From contig CBDTXZ010000041.1 in assembly GCA_965364515.1 (NCBI GenBank), forward strand, positions 1-21,154: DNA of 21,154 nt, written 5' to 3'. Of the stretch, positions 7,293-14,823 are shown piece after piece. Source of the DNA: JAHEDH01 sp965364515. Lineage in GTDB: Bacteria; Actinomycetota; Acidimicrobiia; Spongiisociales; ZC4RG35. The stretch's first letter is position 1. Every line of letters starts with the position of its first letter. Under the pieces are notes generated by a model. That model did no database searches. It was given only the letters and a program-made list of their open reading frames with translations, and was not told the origin of the DNA. The position numbers were made by a program, and so were the translations under genes.

Positions 7293-7951
7293 CACGTCAT
7301 CTCGATGTCGACTCTCCCGTCGCGACGCACGATGCGCGGCTGTACGGGATCCACCCGCTCCTGGGAACGGGCGGAGGCATTCGCCTCGGCGGCAGAATCG
7401 AACGGGAGGAGCATCCGGAGATGGGCGATCGTCGGCAAGATGAGCTCGATCTCGCCGGCCTCGTGACGCTGGATCGCTGCCGAGGGAGACATCCATTCGA
7501 CCGTCTCGAGTTCGGAGCTGATCGGGCCGAGGGTCTCGGCTTCGACGACGGCCAGGAAGAAGCGGGTGTCGAAACGTTTGGGCAGCCCTTCTGGGGTCAC
7601 CCAGTTCGACAGATACGAGAGCCGTTCGGAGACCCAGGACGCTCCGCTCCGACGGACGTGCTCATGGACGGCTCGGCCGTGGAGCGCGACGTCGCTCATG
7701 ACCTCTGGGTCGGTGAGGTAGATGCCGACCTCCTCGGCCACCTCACGAAGGGCAGCAGCGCGCCAAGCGGCGTCCGGCCCCACGATCCCCGTGAGATCGT
7801 GCTCGTGGTCTTCGGGATCCACCGCTCCCCCCGGGAAGACCCACGCTCCACCGAACGCCTGGTGGACGGGACGTCGCCCGAGCAGCACTTCGAGCCCGCC
7901 CGTCGTGTCCCGGAGCACGATGACCGTGGACGCCGGACGAGCGTCGCTCAT
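7292..7951 (-). CDS. Nudix hydrolase with split Nudix box (NUDT19-like)
   Basis: This 219-residue Nudix protein opens with a core strand (PASTVIVLRD) and FGGAWVFPGGAVD (33-45). The Nudix box then continues as AALREVAEEVGIYL (66-79). Between Gly42 and Arg69 there are about 13 more residues than the canonical spacing, so the motif carries an insertion, as known for the NUDT19/RP2p branch, whose mammalian member hydrolyses CoA and acyl-CoA. The catalytic REVAEEVG core is intact, so activity is expected, with a nucleoside diphosphate-linked substrate. The ATG at 7951 overlaps the fxsA stop (ATGA) and the stop overlaps the MBL start, so all three are translationally coupled. A CoA or acyl-CoA substrate is inference only. 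Confidence 0.88.
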   Translation of the reverse strand: MSDARPASTVIVLRDTTGGLEVLLGRRPVHQAFGGAWVFPGGAVDPEDHEHDLTGIVGPDAAWRAAALREVAEEVGIYLTDPEVMSDVALHGRAVHEHVRRSGASWVSERLSYLSNWVTPEGLPKRFDTRFFLAVVEAETLGPISSELETVEWMSPSAAIQRHEAGEIELILPTIAHLRMLLPFDSAAEANASARSQERVDPVQPRIVRRDGRVDIEMT

Positions 7952-8307
7952 CTGACGAAGATCCGCATGGTCCTGAAGAACCTGACTCTGAGGAACTCCC
8001 TGATCGAAGGCACGAGGAGGAGCAGACCGACCGCGTCGGTGATGATGCCTGGTGTGAGCAGGACGGCTCCGGCGAATATGAGCATCGCTCCGTGCGCCAC
8101 CTCGGTGTCCGGTATCTCACCCGTCGCGAGCCGGAGCCGGAAGGACTGCCAGACGATTCGGCCCTGCGCCACGACCATTCTGGCCCCCACGATGCCGGTG
8201 ACGATCACGAGAAGGATCGTCGGGCCGATCCCGATGACATCGCTGAGTTGAGCGAGAACGAAGATCTCGGCGATCGGGATGCCGATGAAGATCACATACT
8301 TCCACAC
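7948..8307 (-). CDS. fxsA: FxsA family membrane protein
   Basis: This small integral membrane protein of about 119 residues has the FxsA layout: two N-terminal hydrophobic segments (VIFIGIPIAEIFVLAQL; IGPTILLVIVTGIVGA), then MLIFAGAVLLTPGIITDAVGLLLLVPSIR (75-103) with the family motif LLLTPG-ITD-GLLLL-P. In E. coli FxsA affects phage T7 exclusion by F plasmids; the normal role is unclear. The start is GTG. I prefer 8307 because a TAGGGT -10 box ends 7 bases upstream; a GTG at 8316 would add three residues. The long in-frame extension to 8949 is antisense to the neighbouring gene and is rejected. It heads the unit with the Nudix and MBL genes. Confidence 0.88.
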   Translation of the reverse strand: MWKYVIFIGIPIAEIFVLAQLSDVIGIGPTILLVIVTGIVGARMVVAQGRIVWQSFRLRLATGEIPDTEVAHGAMLIFAGAVLLTPGIITDAVGLLLLVPSIREFLRVRFFRTMRIFVR

Positions 8308-8314
8308 ACGCGTC

Positions 8315-8324
8315 ACCCTACCGT
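8315..8324. promoter_or_regulatory. overlapping divergent -10 boxes for fxsA (-) and HTH_42 gene (+)
   Basis: On the minus strand TAGGGT (8320-8315) lies 7 bases before the fxsA GTG. On the plus strand TACCGT (8319-8324) lies 10 bases before the ATG at 8335. The two boxes share two bases, and only 27 bases separate the start codons, so each promoter's -35 region must lie inside the other gene. Both starts would be leaderless or nearly so. Confidence 0.45.
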
Positions 8325-8334
8325 CGAGGCCGAG

Positions 8335-9501
8335 ATGAGCCGCGTGGTCGACATCGATGATCGAGCCCGCAGGGCCAGACTCGCGCTCAGGCATCGCCTG
8401 ACGCCGTCGACCCGCGCCGAGGACCCCGACGAGATCGCCCGCTCGGTGGTGGCGCTGCATTCCTCGGATCCGACATCGGTCTATCTGTCGGTCGCTGCCA
8501 GACAGACGACCGACACGTTCGCTCCGCTCGAAACCGCGCTCTACGAGGAGCGGAGCCTGGTGCGGCACCACGCCATGCGGAGAACCCTCTGGGTGATGCC
8601 CGTCGACACCGCCATCGACGCCCACGCCGCCAACACGCAACAGATCGCCGCCACCGAAAGACGGCGAACGATGAAGGCGATCGGATGGAGCGAGCGGTTC
8701 ATGAACGAGTCCATCGAGGCTCTCGTCGCACTCGTCGCCGAGGCCGGTCCGATCACGACGCGGGAGATCGGCCGCCTTCGACCAGACCTGACCGAGCCGG
8801 TCGTGGTGGGAGTCGAGACTCGCAACCCGGCATCGATCGCCTCGCACACTCGACTGCTGCTCCACGCTGGATTCGAGGCGAGGATCGTTCGCGGACGGCC
8901 GGTTGGGTCGTGGATCTCCTCGGAGTACGCCTGGAACGAGACGGTGCAATGGCTGGGACGGCCGATCGCCGGAGGGTCCCCGCGCCCGGCGGCTGCGGCG
9001 ATCGTGCGGCGCTGGCTCGAATCATTCGGTCCGGGGACGGAGGCGGATCTGAAGTGGTGGACCGGATGGACCCTCACGAAGACGCGGCGGGCCCTGGAGG
9101 ACGTCGGGGCCGAAGCGGTCACCTTGGAGAACGGCTCGACCGGGTTCACGCTCGATCGCGAACGCCTCGAGAGCCCCGAGCCCTGGGTGGCGTTGCTGCC
9201 CGGGCTCGATCCGACACCGATGGGCTGGAAGGAACGGTCCTGGTACCTCGACGACGCAACCGCAGCCAGGGTCATGGACTCGAACGGGAACATCGGCCCG
9301 ACGATCTGGGCAGACGGCACCATCGTCGGGGGGTGGGCGCAACGCAGCGACGGCACCATCGCAACCGAATTGAATCGACCGATCGATCGCGCTCACCGTC
9401 GCTTGCTCGACACCGAGCTCGAGCGGCTCGTCGATTCGGTCGGCCCGACCCGCTTCCGAGCCCGGTTTCCGAGCCCGAACCAGCGAGACCTGCTGGCCTG
9501 A
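8335..9501 (+). CDS. winged-helix DNA-binding domain protein, HTH_42/AlkZ-YcaQ-like
   Basis: This 388-residue protein fits the HTH_42 superfamily (formerly DUF1006): it opens with RARLALRHRLTPSTRAEDPDE and contains the VVALHSSDPTSVYLSV block (39-53), then winged-helix modules and a C-terminal beta-barrel region (VGGWAQRSDGTIATEL). Some family members (AlkZ, YcaQ) are DNA glycosylases that remove bulky or crosslinked adducts, with a Gln-x-Gln or Gln-x-Asp motif in the segment aligned with LHSSDP. Here that site reads His42-Ser-Ser-Asp45, so glycosylase activity cannot be assumed. The ATG at 8335 is used because the family N-terminus begins there; the longer frame from 8092 is antisense to fxsA. 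It lies 33 bases before selA, which has its own promoter box. Confidence 0.82.
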   Translation: MSRVVDIDDRARRARLALRHRLTPSTRAEDPDEIARSVVALHSSDPTSVYLSVAARQTTDTFAPLETALYEERSLVRHHAMRRTLWVMPVDTAIDAHAANTQQIAATERRRTMKAIGWSERFMNESIEALVALVAEAGPITTREIGRLRPDLTEPVVVGVETRNPASIASHTRLLLHAGFEARIVRGRPVGSWISSEYAWNETVQWLGRPIAGGSPRPAAAAIVRRWLESFGPGTEADLKWWTGWTLTKTRRALEDVGAEAVTLENGSTGFTLDRERLESPEPWVALLPGLDPTPMGWKERSWYLDDATAARVMDSNGNIGPTIWADGTIVGGWAQRSDGTIATELNRPIDRAHRRLLDTELERLVDSVGPTRFRARFPSPNQRDLLA

Positions 9502-9522
9502 AGCCGATTCCGGGCCCGACGG

Positions 9523-9528
9523 TAGGCT
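9523..9528 (+). promoter_or_regulatory. -10 box (TAGGCT) for leaderless selA
   Basis: TAGGCT ends 6 bases before the selA ATG at 9535, and no Shine-Dalgarno precedes that ATG. Transcription would start at or next to the start codon. A clear -35 is not seen. Read-through from the gene at 8335 is also possible, as the gap is 33 bases. Confidence 0.45.
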
Positions 9529-9534
9529 CCTTGC

Positions 9535-10887
9535 ATGAACCTCCGCGATCTCCCATCGGTCGATCGACTCGTCGGCATGCTCACTCCTGAGCTGCCTCGG
9601 CCCATCCTGACCGACATCGCCAGAGCTGCGATCGACCACGCCCGCCGGTTGATCTCCGACGGGGGCCACGCCGACCCCGCAGCGGATGCGGCCGAGGTGG
9701 CAGAAAGCCTCCATCGCTCACGGCCACGGGGGGTGATCAACGCAACCGGGGTGATTCTGCACACCAACCTCGGACGCGCTCCCATCCACCCGAAGGCGGC
9801 CGATGTCGCAGCATGGACGTCCACCGGATACGCAAACGTGGAACTCGACTTGTCGACCGGCGACCGTGGAGGGCGGACGGCGTATCTGGACGCGTTGCTC
9901 ACCACCATCACGGGAGCCGAGGCGGCGCTGGTGGTCAACAACAACGCCGCCGCCTTGTATCTCACGCTCTCTGCGCTCGCCCACGAGCGCGAGGTGCCTG
10001 TCTCTCGGGGCGAACTGATCGAGATCGGTGGCTCTTACCGACTTCCCGAGCTCATGGCCGCCTCCGGATGCACACTCGTGGAAGTCGGCACGACCAACAG
10101 AACGCGGATCGGCGACTACGCATCTGCACTGTCCGAGAACACAGCCATGCTGTTGAAGGTGCATCCGTCGAACTACCGGGTTGCCGGCTTCTCCGAGGAG
10201 GCATCACTGTCCGAGTTGGTCGGGTTGGGCGATGACTCCGGAATCCCGGTTGCATTCGACATCGGCAGCGGCCTGATCGATTCCCGGGCACCTTGGCTCG
10301 GTGGCCCTCCCCCGGCGTGGCTTGCCGGAGAACCGGGCGTTCGCCAGTCGGTGGAGGCTGGAGCGCACCTGTCGATGTTCTCGGGCGACAAGCTCTTCGG
10401 AGGTCCCCAGGCCGGGATCATCGTCGGACATGCCGACTTGGTGAACCGATTGCGACGACATCCTGTTTCCCGGGCCATGCGACTGGACGGCCCGTCGCTC
10501 AACGCACTCACGATCACCGCAGAGTTCTATGCGGATGGTCGGGCTGAGGAGCTCCCGTTCTGGCGGATGGCGACGGTCGACCCGAAGGATCTGGAGCGAC
10601 GGTGCGTCGCCGTGGCGGAAGGCCTCGACGCGACGTGTGAGATCGTCGACGCGTATTCGACGGTCGGAGCCGGAAGCGTGCCGGGTTCGGAGGTGCCGAG
10701 CCGGGTGCTGGCGTTCGACGATCCCGATGCCGATCGCCTCTACCTGGCACTGCTGTCGACCTCGGTACCGGTGGTGGCGCGGCGAGAGAAGGGCCGCCTG
10801 TTGTTGGATCTCCGAGCAGTGCATCCGTCGATCGACGGAATCCTCACCCGTTCCCTCGTCGAGGCCATCGCACGATGCCGGTCATAG
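9535..10887 (+). CDS. selA: L-seryl-tRNA(Sec) selenium transferase
   Basis: This 450-residue PLP enzyme converts Ser-tRNA(Sec) to Sec-tRNA(Sec) using selenophosphate. It is full length for the family. Signatures are RGVINATGVILHTNLGRAP (65-83), VVNNNAAALYLTL (133-145), ELIEIGGSYRLPELM (160-174), and MFSGDKLFGGPQAG with the PLP lysine at Lys286. Its stop lies inside the selB start region: selB begins at 10875, a 13-base overlap, as expected for a co-translated selA-selB pair. Its substrate tRNA gene (selC) and the selenophosphate synthetase gene (selD) are not in this window. No selenoprotein gene with an in-frame TGA was recognised nearby. Confidence 0.96.
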   Translation: MNLRDLPSVDRLVGMLTPELPRPILTDIARAAIDHARRLISDGGHADPAADAAEVAESLHRSRPRGVINATGVILHTNLGRAPIHPKAADVAAWTSTGYANVELDLSTGDRGGRTAYLDALLTTITGAEAALVVNNNAAALYLTLSALAHEREVPVSRGELIEIGGSYRLPELMAASGCTLVEVGTTNRTRIGDYASALSENTAMLLKVHPSNYRVAGFSEEASLSELVGLGDDSGIPVAFDIGSGLIDSRAPWLGGPPPAWLAGEPGVRQSVEAGAHLSMFSGDKLFGGPQAGIIVGHADLVNRLRRHPVSRAMRLDGPSLNALTITAEFYADGRAEELPFWRMATVDPKDLERRCVAVAEGLDATCEIVDAYSTVGAGSVPGSEVPSRVLAFDDPDADRLYLALLSTSVPVVARREKGRLLLDLRAVHPSIDGILTRSLVEAIARCRS

Positions 10888-12647
10888 GGACGGCCGGGCA
10901 CGTCGATCACGGCAAGTCGACCCTCATCAAACGGTTGACCGGACGCGAGCCCGACCGGTGGCGGGAGGAACAGGAGCGGGGTCTCACGATCGATCTGGGC
11001 TTCGCCTGGATGGATCTGCCGAGCGGATCGGAGGTCTCGTTCGTCGATGTGCCCGGGCACGATCGGTTCATCAAGAACATGCTCGCCGGCGTGGAAGCCA
11101 TCGACACCGCGTTGTTCGTCGTGGCCGCAGACGAGGGGTGGATGCCACAGTCGGAGGAACACCTCGCCGTCCTCGACCTGCTCGACGTCGGAAGCGGGGT
11201 CGTGGCGCTCACGAAGACAGACCGCGTGGACGCCGACCTCGTGGAGCTGGCGACCCTGGAGATCGAAGAGCAACTCCACGACACGTCGCTCCAGGCCGCC
11301 CAGATCGTGCCCGTGTCCGCTCACACGGGGGACGGCATAGATCGACTGGTTGCCGTTCTCGAGCGACTGGTCGCGGATCTCCCACCGGCGGATGGCGATC
11401 GTGCCCGCCTGTGGGTCGATCGATCGTTCTCGATATCCGGCGCCGGAACCGTGGTCACAGGCACGTTGCTCGACGGGCCGCTCGCCATCGGTGACGACCT
11501 GGTCGTGATCCCATCCGGTACCGCCGTTCGGGTACGCGGTCTCCAGTCACACGAGCAGAGTCTCGAATCGGCCGCCCCAGGCACGCGGGTCGCGGTCAAC
11601 GTGACCGGAGTCGAACGAGACGATGTTGCACGCGGATCGATGCTGGCACGACCTGGCCACTGGCTCACGACATCCCGGTTCGTGGCAACGATTCGGACAG
11701 CCCGCTACGTCGACGAGTTGACGAACCGAGGCGCGTACCACCTCCATCTGGGCAGCGGGTCATGGCCGGCGCGCATCCGACACATCGACGGTGGGCTCGT
11801 TCGGATCGACCTCGACGATCCGGTGCCGACAGCGATGGGCGACCGCTTCATCCTTCGCGACTCCGGGCGGCGACTGGTGGTGGGGGGTGGCAGGGTGGTG
11901 GATCCGGATCCGCCTCGTCCGAAGCGATTCTCCGCCGCATCGACGAGAGCGCTCATCGACTCGCTCGAAGCATCCCCTGACCGCCGGGCCGACGCCCTCT
12001 TGGCGTTCCGAGGCACCGACTCGTCGGATCGACTCTCGGCGCACACCGGCGGCGGGACACCGACGGACGGCTTCCATCACGGAAACGTCTGGCTCAGCCG
12101 ACTCGAACAGCAACGCATCGGAGAGCGGATGATCGAGGCCGTGGCCCGATATCACGAGCAGCACCCGTTGCGGCCCGGCATCGGCATCGCAGAGTTGGCA
12201 GAGAGCCTCGGACTTCCCACCGGAGTCGTGAGCGCGCTCATCGGCACTCTGGACGGGGTCGGTCTCGACGGCGCCTTCGTCTCCCGTCGCGATTTCGCAG
12301 TCGACTTCACACCCGATCAGAGGTCGACGATCGACGCAGCCAAGCGCGCCCTCGAAGCGGCCGGCACGACCGCCGTTCCTCGAGTGCCGGAGCTGGGTGT
12401 CGATCCGACGCTGCTCCACGCCGCCGTCCGGGCCGGGGAATTCGTCCAGATCTCAGGTGAGTTCGTCTACCTCCCCGAGCAGATCGACGATCTGCTCGCC
12501 GTCATCGAGAGCTTCGATGAGCCGTTTGGCGTCTCCGAGTTCAAGGATCGAGCCGGGCTGTCGAGGAAGTACGCCGTCCCCTTCCTGGAGTGGACAGACG
12601 ACACGGGCCGGACCGTCCGAACCGGCGACACCCGCCGCAAGCGATAG
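10875..12647 (+). CDS. selB: selenocysteine-specific translation elongation factor
   Basis: This 590-residue GTPase delivers Sec-tRNA(Sec) to UGA codons marked by a SECIS hairpin. GTPase motifs are GHVDHGKST (8-16), the switch region RGLTIDLGF, DVPGHDRF and TKTD. EF-Tu-like domains II and III follow (about 175-345), including SISGAGTVVTGTL. The C-terminal part (about 380-590) is built of winged-helix repeats that bind the SECIS RNA. A basic tail ends the protein (GDTRRKR). The start codon lies within the end of selA, with GAGG about 10 bases upstream. The length is usual for the family. The downstream neighbour whiB is convergent. Confidence 0.96.
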   Translation: MPVIGTAGHVDHGKSTLIKRLTGREPDRWREEQERGLTIDLGFAWMDLPSGSEVSFVDVPGHDRFIKNMLAGVEAIDTALFVVAADEGWMPQSEEHLAVLDLLDVGSGVVALTKTDRVDADLVELATLEIEEQLHDTSLQAAQIVPVSAHTGDGIDRLVAVLERLVADLPPADGDRARLWVDRSFSISGAGTVVTGTLLDGPLAIGDDLVVIPSGTAVRVRGLQSHEQSLESAAPGTRVAVNVTGVERDDVARGSMLARPGHWLTTSRFVATIRTARYVDELTNRGAYHLHLGSGSWPARIRHIDGGLVRIDLDDPVPTAMGDRFILRDSGRRLVVGGGRVVDPDPPRPKRFSAASTRALIDSLEASPDRRADALLAFRGTDSSDRLSAHTGGGTPTDGFHHGNVWLSRLEQQRIGERMIEAVARYHEQHPLRPGIGIAELAESLGLPTGVVSALIGTLDGVGLDGAFVSRRDFAVDFTPDQRSTIDAAKRALEAAGTTAVPRVPELGVDPTLLHAAVRAGEFVQISGEFVYLPEQIDDLLAVIESFDEPFGVSEFKDRAGLSRKYAVPFLEWTDDTGRTVRTGDTRRKR

Positions 12648-12675
12648 GCACCCGGCTCCGAGCAGACATGACGAA

Positions 12676-12698
12676 GGGCGGGCCAGCCTGACCCGCCC
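12676..12698. terminator. GC hairpin between convergent selB and whiB
   Basis: GGGCGGG (12676-12682) pairs with CCCGCCC (12692-12698) around a 9-base loop. It lies between the stops of selB and whiB and could end both transcripts. Neither side has a proper T tract, so this is a U-poor terminator at best. Confidence 0.5.
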
Positions 12699-12718
12699 CC
12701 CGTCCGGTCTCGTGTTTG

Positions 12719-12958
12719 TCAGCTTGCGACCAGGGCCTTGCGATCCTGTTCGCTGGTGCCACCCCAGATTCCGTAGGGCTCGTTGATGGCCAGCGCATAG
12801 TCGGCGCACGGCTCCTGGACCGGGCAGACGTTGCAGATGGCCTTGGCACGCATCTCCCTGCGCTCACGGTCGTCCTTGCGCTCGAACGTGGGGGGAGGGA
12901 AGAAGAGGTGTGCGTGGTTTCCTCTACACAGACCTCGTGGCTGCCATTCGTCGTTCAC
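12719..12958 (-). CDS. WhiB-family iron-sulfur transcription regulator
   Basis: This 79-residue regulator has the four cluster cysteines Cys11, Cys42, Cys45 and Cys51 (C-x30-C-x2-C-x5-C), the GIWGG turn at 63-67 and the basic C-terminal end (EQDRKALVAS). WhiB proteins bind a [4Fe-4S] cluster and the primary sigma factor, and are found almost only in Actinobacteria and their phages, which supports the host assignment. The start is GTG at 12958, with GGAGG and about 6 bases of spacing upstream. The in-frame extension to 13132 is rejected because it covers the promoter region. Size and spacing resemble WhiB1/WhiB2-type members, but the subclass is not certain. Confidence 0.93.
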   Translation of the reverse strand: MNDEWQPRGLCRGNHAHLFFPPPTFERKDDRERREMRAKAICNVCPVQEPCADYALAINEPYGIWGGTSEQDRKALVAS

Positions 12959-12978
12959 GGATGTCCTCCAACTCCGTT

Positions 12979-13024
12979 GTTGCGGGGCGCAACGGAATCT
13001 AGAAAGCCCTTCCAGTATTGCCCA
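12979..13024 (-). promoter_or_regulatory. whiB promoter with a short inverted repeat
   Basis: On the minus strand TGGGCA (13024-13019), a 17-base spacer and TAGATT (13001-12996) form a plausible promoter, giving a leader of about 30 bases. That leader contains the inverted repeat GTTGCG/CGCAAC (12979-12984/12988-12993) just before the Shine-Dalgarno. Upstream of the -35 is an unusually A/T-rich patch with repeated CCAGAT.. elements. Regulation through the repeat is only a suggestion. Confidence 0.4.
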
Positions 13025-13086
13025 GGAAATATCTGGAAATCTGGCAAAGAATTTCACGAAGCGTTCACACCATCGAAGATACGACG

Positions 13087-14367
13087 TCAGGGGGCGGCAC
13101 TCTCGGTCGGCACATCCACCTCGAGGAACCATCCCTCCACGCCGATCACCTCGATCGGGTCACCGGGAGCGATGCCGGCCTCCCGATGCGAGGTCGCCCG
13201 CCAGACCGCGCCGTCGATGTCGACCTCGCCGTCAGGCGTGAGCGCTGACACCGCCGAGCCGGTCCTCCCGATCAGGCCCTCCCGTCCGATGGTCTGGGTG
13301 GAGAATCGCGAGCGAGCCACGGTGGGCATGGCGAGCAGGAAGAAGAAGGCTGCGGACCCGACCGTCAACAGCACTCCCGGGATGCCCGGGCTGATCTGCG
13401 GTGCGGCGTCGGTGAAGAAGAACCCGGCCAGCGTCAACCCGACGATGCCGAGCCACGTGAACAGGAAGATCCCGCCCCGTTGGTACGACCAGGACATCAA
13501 CAGGACCGAGAGCACCGCCATCATCACCGCCCACCACCGGACCGGTAGCACTGCGAGCCCGTAGCCCGCCAGCACCAGCGAGACGGCCGCCGTACCTGCT
13601 GCGATGCCAGGTCCGATCGCGTAGAACTCGAAGGCGGCGACCGTCAACCCGGCGACCAGGAAGAAGAACGCAGCCTCGGGGCTGGCAGCGAGCCGGAAGA
13701 ACTGATCCACCAGATCCGGCTCTCGGATCACCGTCTCGAGGTTCGTCACGCCTCCCTCGAACTCACGAATCGTCTGCAGCGTCACGGCGCCGTTCGCAGT
13801 TGCGACCTCCCGGCCGTCGAGCAACTGTCCGACCTGGCGCGGAGCGGCCGTGAGCGGCCCGACCTCGTCGAACAGATCCGTGTCCTCTACGACACGCGCA
13901 GTATCGAGCAGATCTGCGAGTAGCGAAACGTCGACGACCGGACTGCTGGAGACGTCACCGGCGATCGTCGGCTCGATGTATCCGATCTCGGCGCCAGGTG
14001 CGGCGAGTGCGACATCGGCAGCGAGCGCCACCTGGGCAGCCCCGCCGTACGCCTTTGCTGGGAAGGCTCCGATCCAGGTCACCACCGGAAGCGGCGGGTT
14101 CGCCACCAGCGCCGCCAGGTCGGCCAACTCCTGTTCGCCGGCGACGACCCCCTCGGAATCGATGGCCAGGATGACATACTCGACGGTCCCGGCCGCAGCG
14201 GCCGATTCGATGGAGTCCATGGCAAAGCCGATGATCCGCTCGTCCCACACTCCGGACAGGTCGATGACGTCGACCGTCCTCTCATCGGGCTGCGCCAGCG
14301 CGAACGAGGACACCAGAAACGCCGCGATGAACGCGGCGATCAAGACGAGGCGGGGACGAGACTTCAC
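13087..14367 (-). CDS. NfeD/ClpP-class membrane protein lacking the catalytic Ser
   Basis: This 426-residue envelope protein starts with a signal-anchor (about 5-25). A ClpP-crotonase-like domain follows (about 30-215: VEYVILAIDSEG, VVTWIGAFPAKAYGGAAQ, APGAEIGYIEP). About five membrane segments span 233-350, and a C-terminal NfeD OB-fold domain lies at about 355-420 (GREGLIGRTGSAVSAL-PDGEVDIDGAVWRA). In protease members the nucleophile Ser lies in an ASAG-type motif exactly 18 residues long up to APG; here the aligned position is Gly108 (AYGGAAQ), so proteolysis is doubtful. The start is GTG at 14367, 9 bases after a TACAAT box, and the signal anchor begins there. NfeD proteins usually pair with a stomatin-like gene, but none is adjacent. 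Confidence 0.85.
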   Translation of the reverse strand: MKSRPRLVLIAAFIAAFLVSSFALAQPDERTVDVIDLSGVWDERIIGFAMDSIESAAAAGTVEYVILAIDSEGVVAGEQELADLAALVANPPLPVVTWIGAFPAKAYGGAAQVALAADVALAAPGAEIGYIEPTIAGDVSSSPVVDVSLLADLLDTARVVEDTDLFDEVGPLTAAPRQVGQLLDGREVATANGAVTLQTIREFEGGVTNLETVIREPDLVDQFFRLAASPEAAFFFLVAGLTVAAFEFYAIGPGIAAGTAAVSLVLAGYGLAVLPVRWWAVMMAVLSVLLMSWSYQRGGIFLFTWLGIVGLTLAGFFFTDAAPQISPGIPGVLLTVGSAAFFFLLAMPTVARSRFSTQTIGREGLIGRTGSAVSALTPDGEVDIDGAVWRATSHREAGIAPGDPIEVIGVEGWFLEVDVPTESAAP

Positions 14368-14376
14368 GAAACAGAG

Positions 14377-14382
14377 ATTGTA
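14377..14382 (-). promoter_or_regulatory. -10 box (TACAAT) for the NfeD gene
   Basis: TACAAT on the minus strand ends 9 bases before the GTG at 14367, with no Shine-Dalgarno between. It is the best match to a consensus -10 in the window. The -35 is unclear (GATCGA or ATCGAC at the right distance). Confidence 0.5.
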
Positions 14383-14424
14383 CCGGGCTGTTGGACCGGT
14401 CGATCCTGGGTGGAATGCGGGCGC

Positions 14425-14430
14425 TACGCT
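14425..14430 (+). promoter_or_regulatory. -10 box (TACGCT) for leaderless receiver gene
   Basis: TACGCT ends 8 bases before the ATG at 14439, and no Shine-Dalgarno is present. It shares the 71-base divergent gap with the NfeD promoter. Confidence 0.45.
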
Positions 14431-14438
14431 GGCCCTCC

Positions 14439-14816
14439 ATGGCTTCCATCCTGTTGATCGCCGACGACGAGTGGGTGCGCAACGACGTTGCCGCCTCGCT
14501 GGTCGATCCATCCACGACGCTCACCGTGCTCGGAGACCCTGCCGAGATCGCCGACGTGGCCGGAGACCGGCGGTTCGACCTGTTCGCCGTCGACATGCAG
14601 GTCGCTTCGACGGGCGGCATGGCGACCGTGAGGCTCCTCAAGGACGCCATGTTCCGCTCTGAGATCGAGCGGGCCCCGATCGTGCTGCTGCTCGACCGCA
14701 GCGCCGACGTGTTTCTCGCCAAGCGCGCCGGGGCAGACGCCTATCTCATCAAACCATTCACGTCCCAGCAACTCCGCGAAGTGATGACACATCTCCTTCC
14801 GGAGGCGTCGAGCTGA
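14439..14816 (+). CDS. single-domain response-regulator receiver protein
   Basis: This 125-residue stand-alone receiver has the acidic pocket Asp9/Asp10 (LLIADDEW), the phosphoacceptor Asp52 (LFAVDMQV) and Lys105 in LIKPF. The switch Thr/Ser found after the fourth strand is not in place (PIVLLLDRSAD), so signalling may be altered. No output domain follows, so it should act by protein-protein contact. The ATG at 14439 is used because the fold begins there; the in-frame ATG at 14391 adds a hydrophilic stretch overlapping the promoter. It ends 7 bases before the CNNM-type gene, so the two are likely co-transcribed. No histidine kinase lies in the window. Confidence 0.82.
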   Translation: MASILLIADDEWVRNDVAASLVDPSTTLTVLGDPAEIADVAGDRRFDLFAVDMQVASTGGMATVRLLKDAMFRSEIERAPIVLLLDRSADVFLAKRAGADAYLIKPFTSQQLREVMTHLLPEASS

Positions 14817-14823
14817 GCGCTCC

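Noticed and set aside
8308..8949. N-terminal extension of fxsA by about 200 residues
   Set aside because: It is antisense to the HTH_42 gene, hydrophilic and unlike FxsA; a GTG with a -10 box lies at the proper place.
12959..13132. 58-residue N-terminal extension of WhiB
   Set aside because: It would cover the likely promoter; the GTG at 12958 has a strong GGAGG and matches family length.
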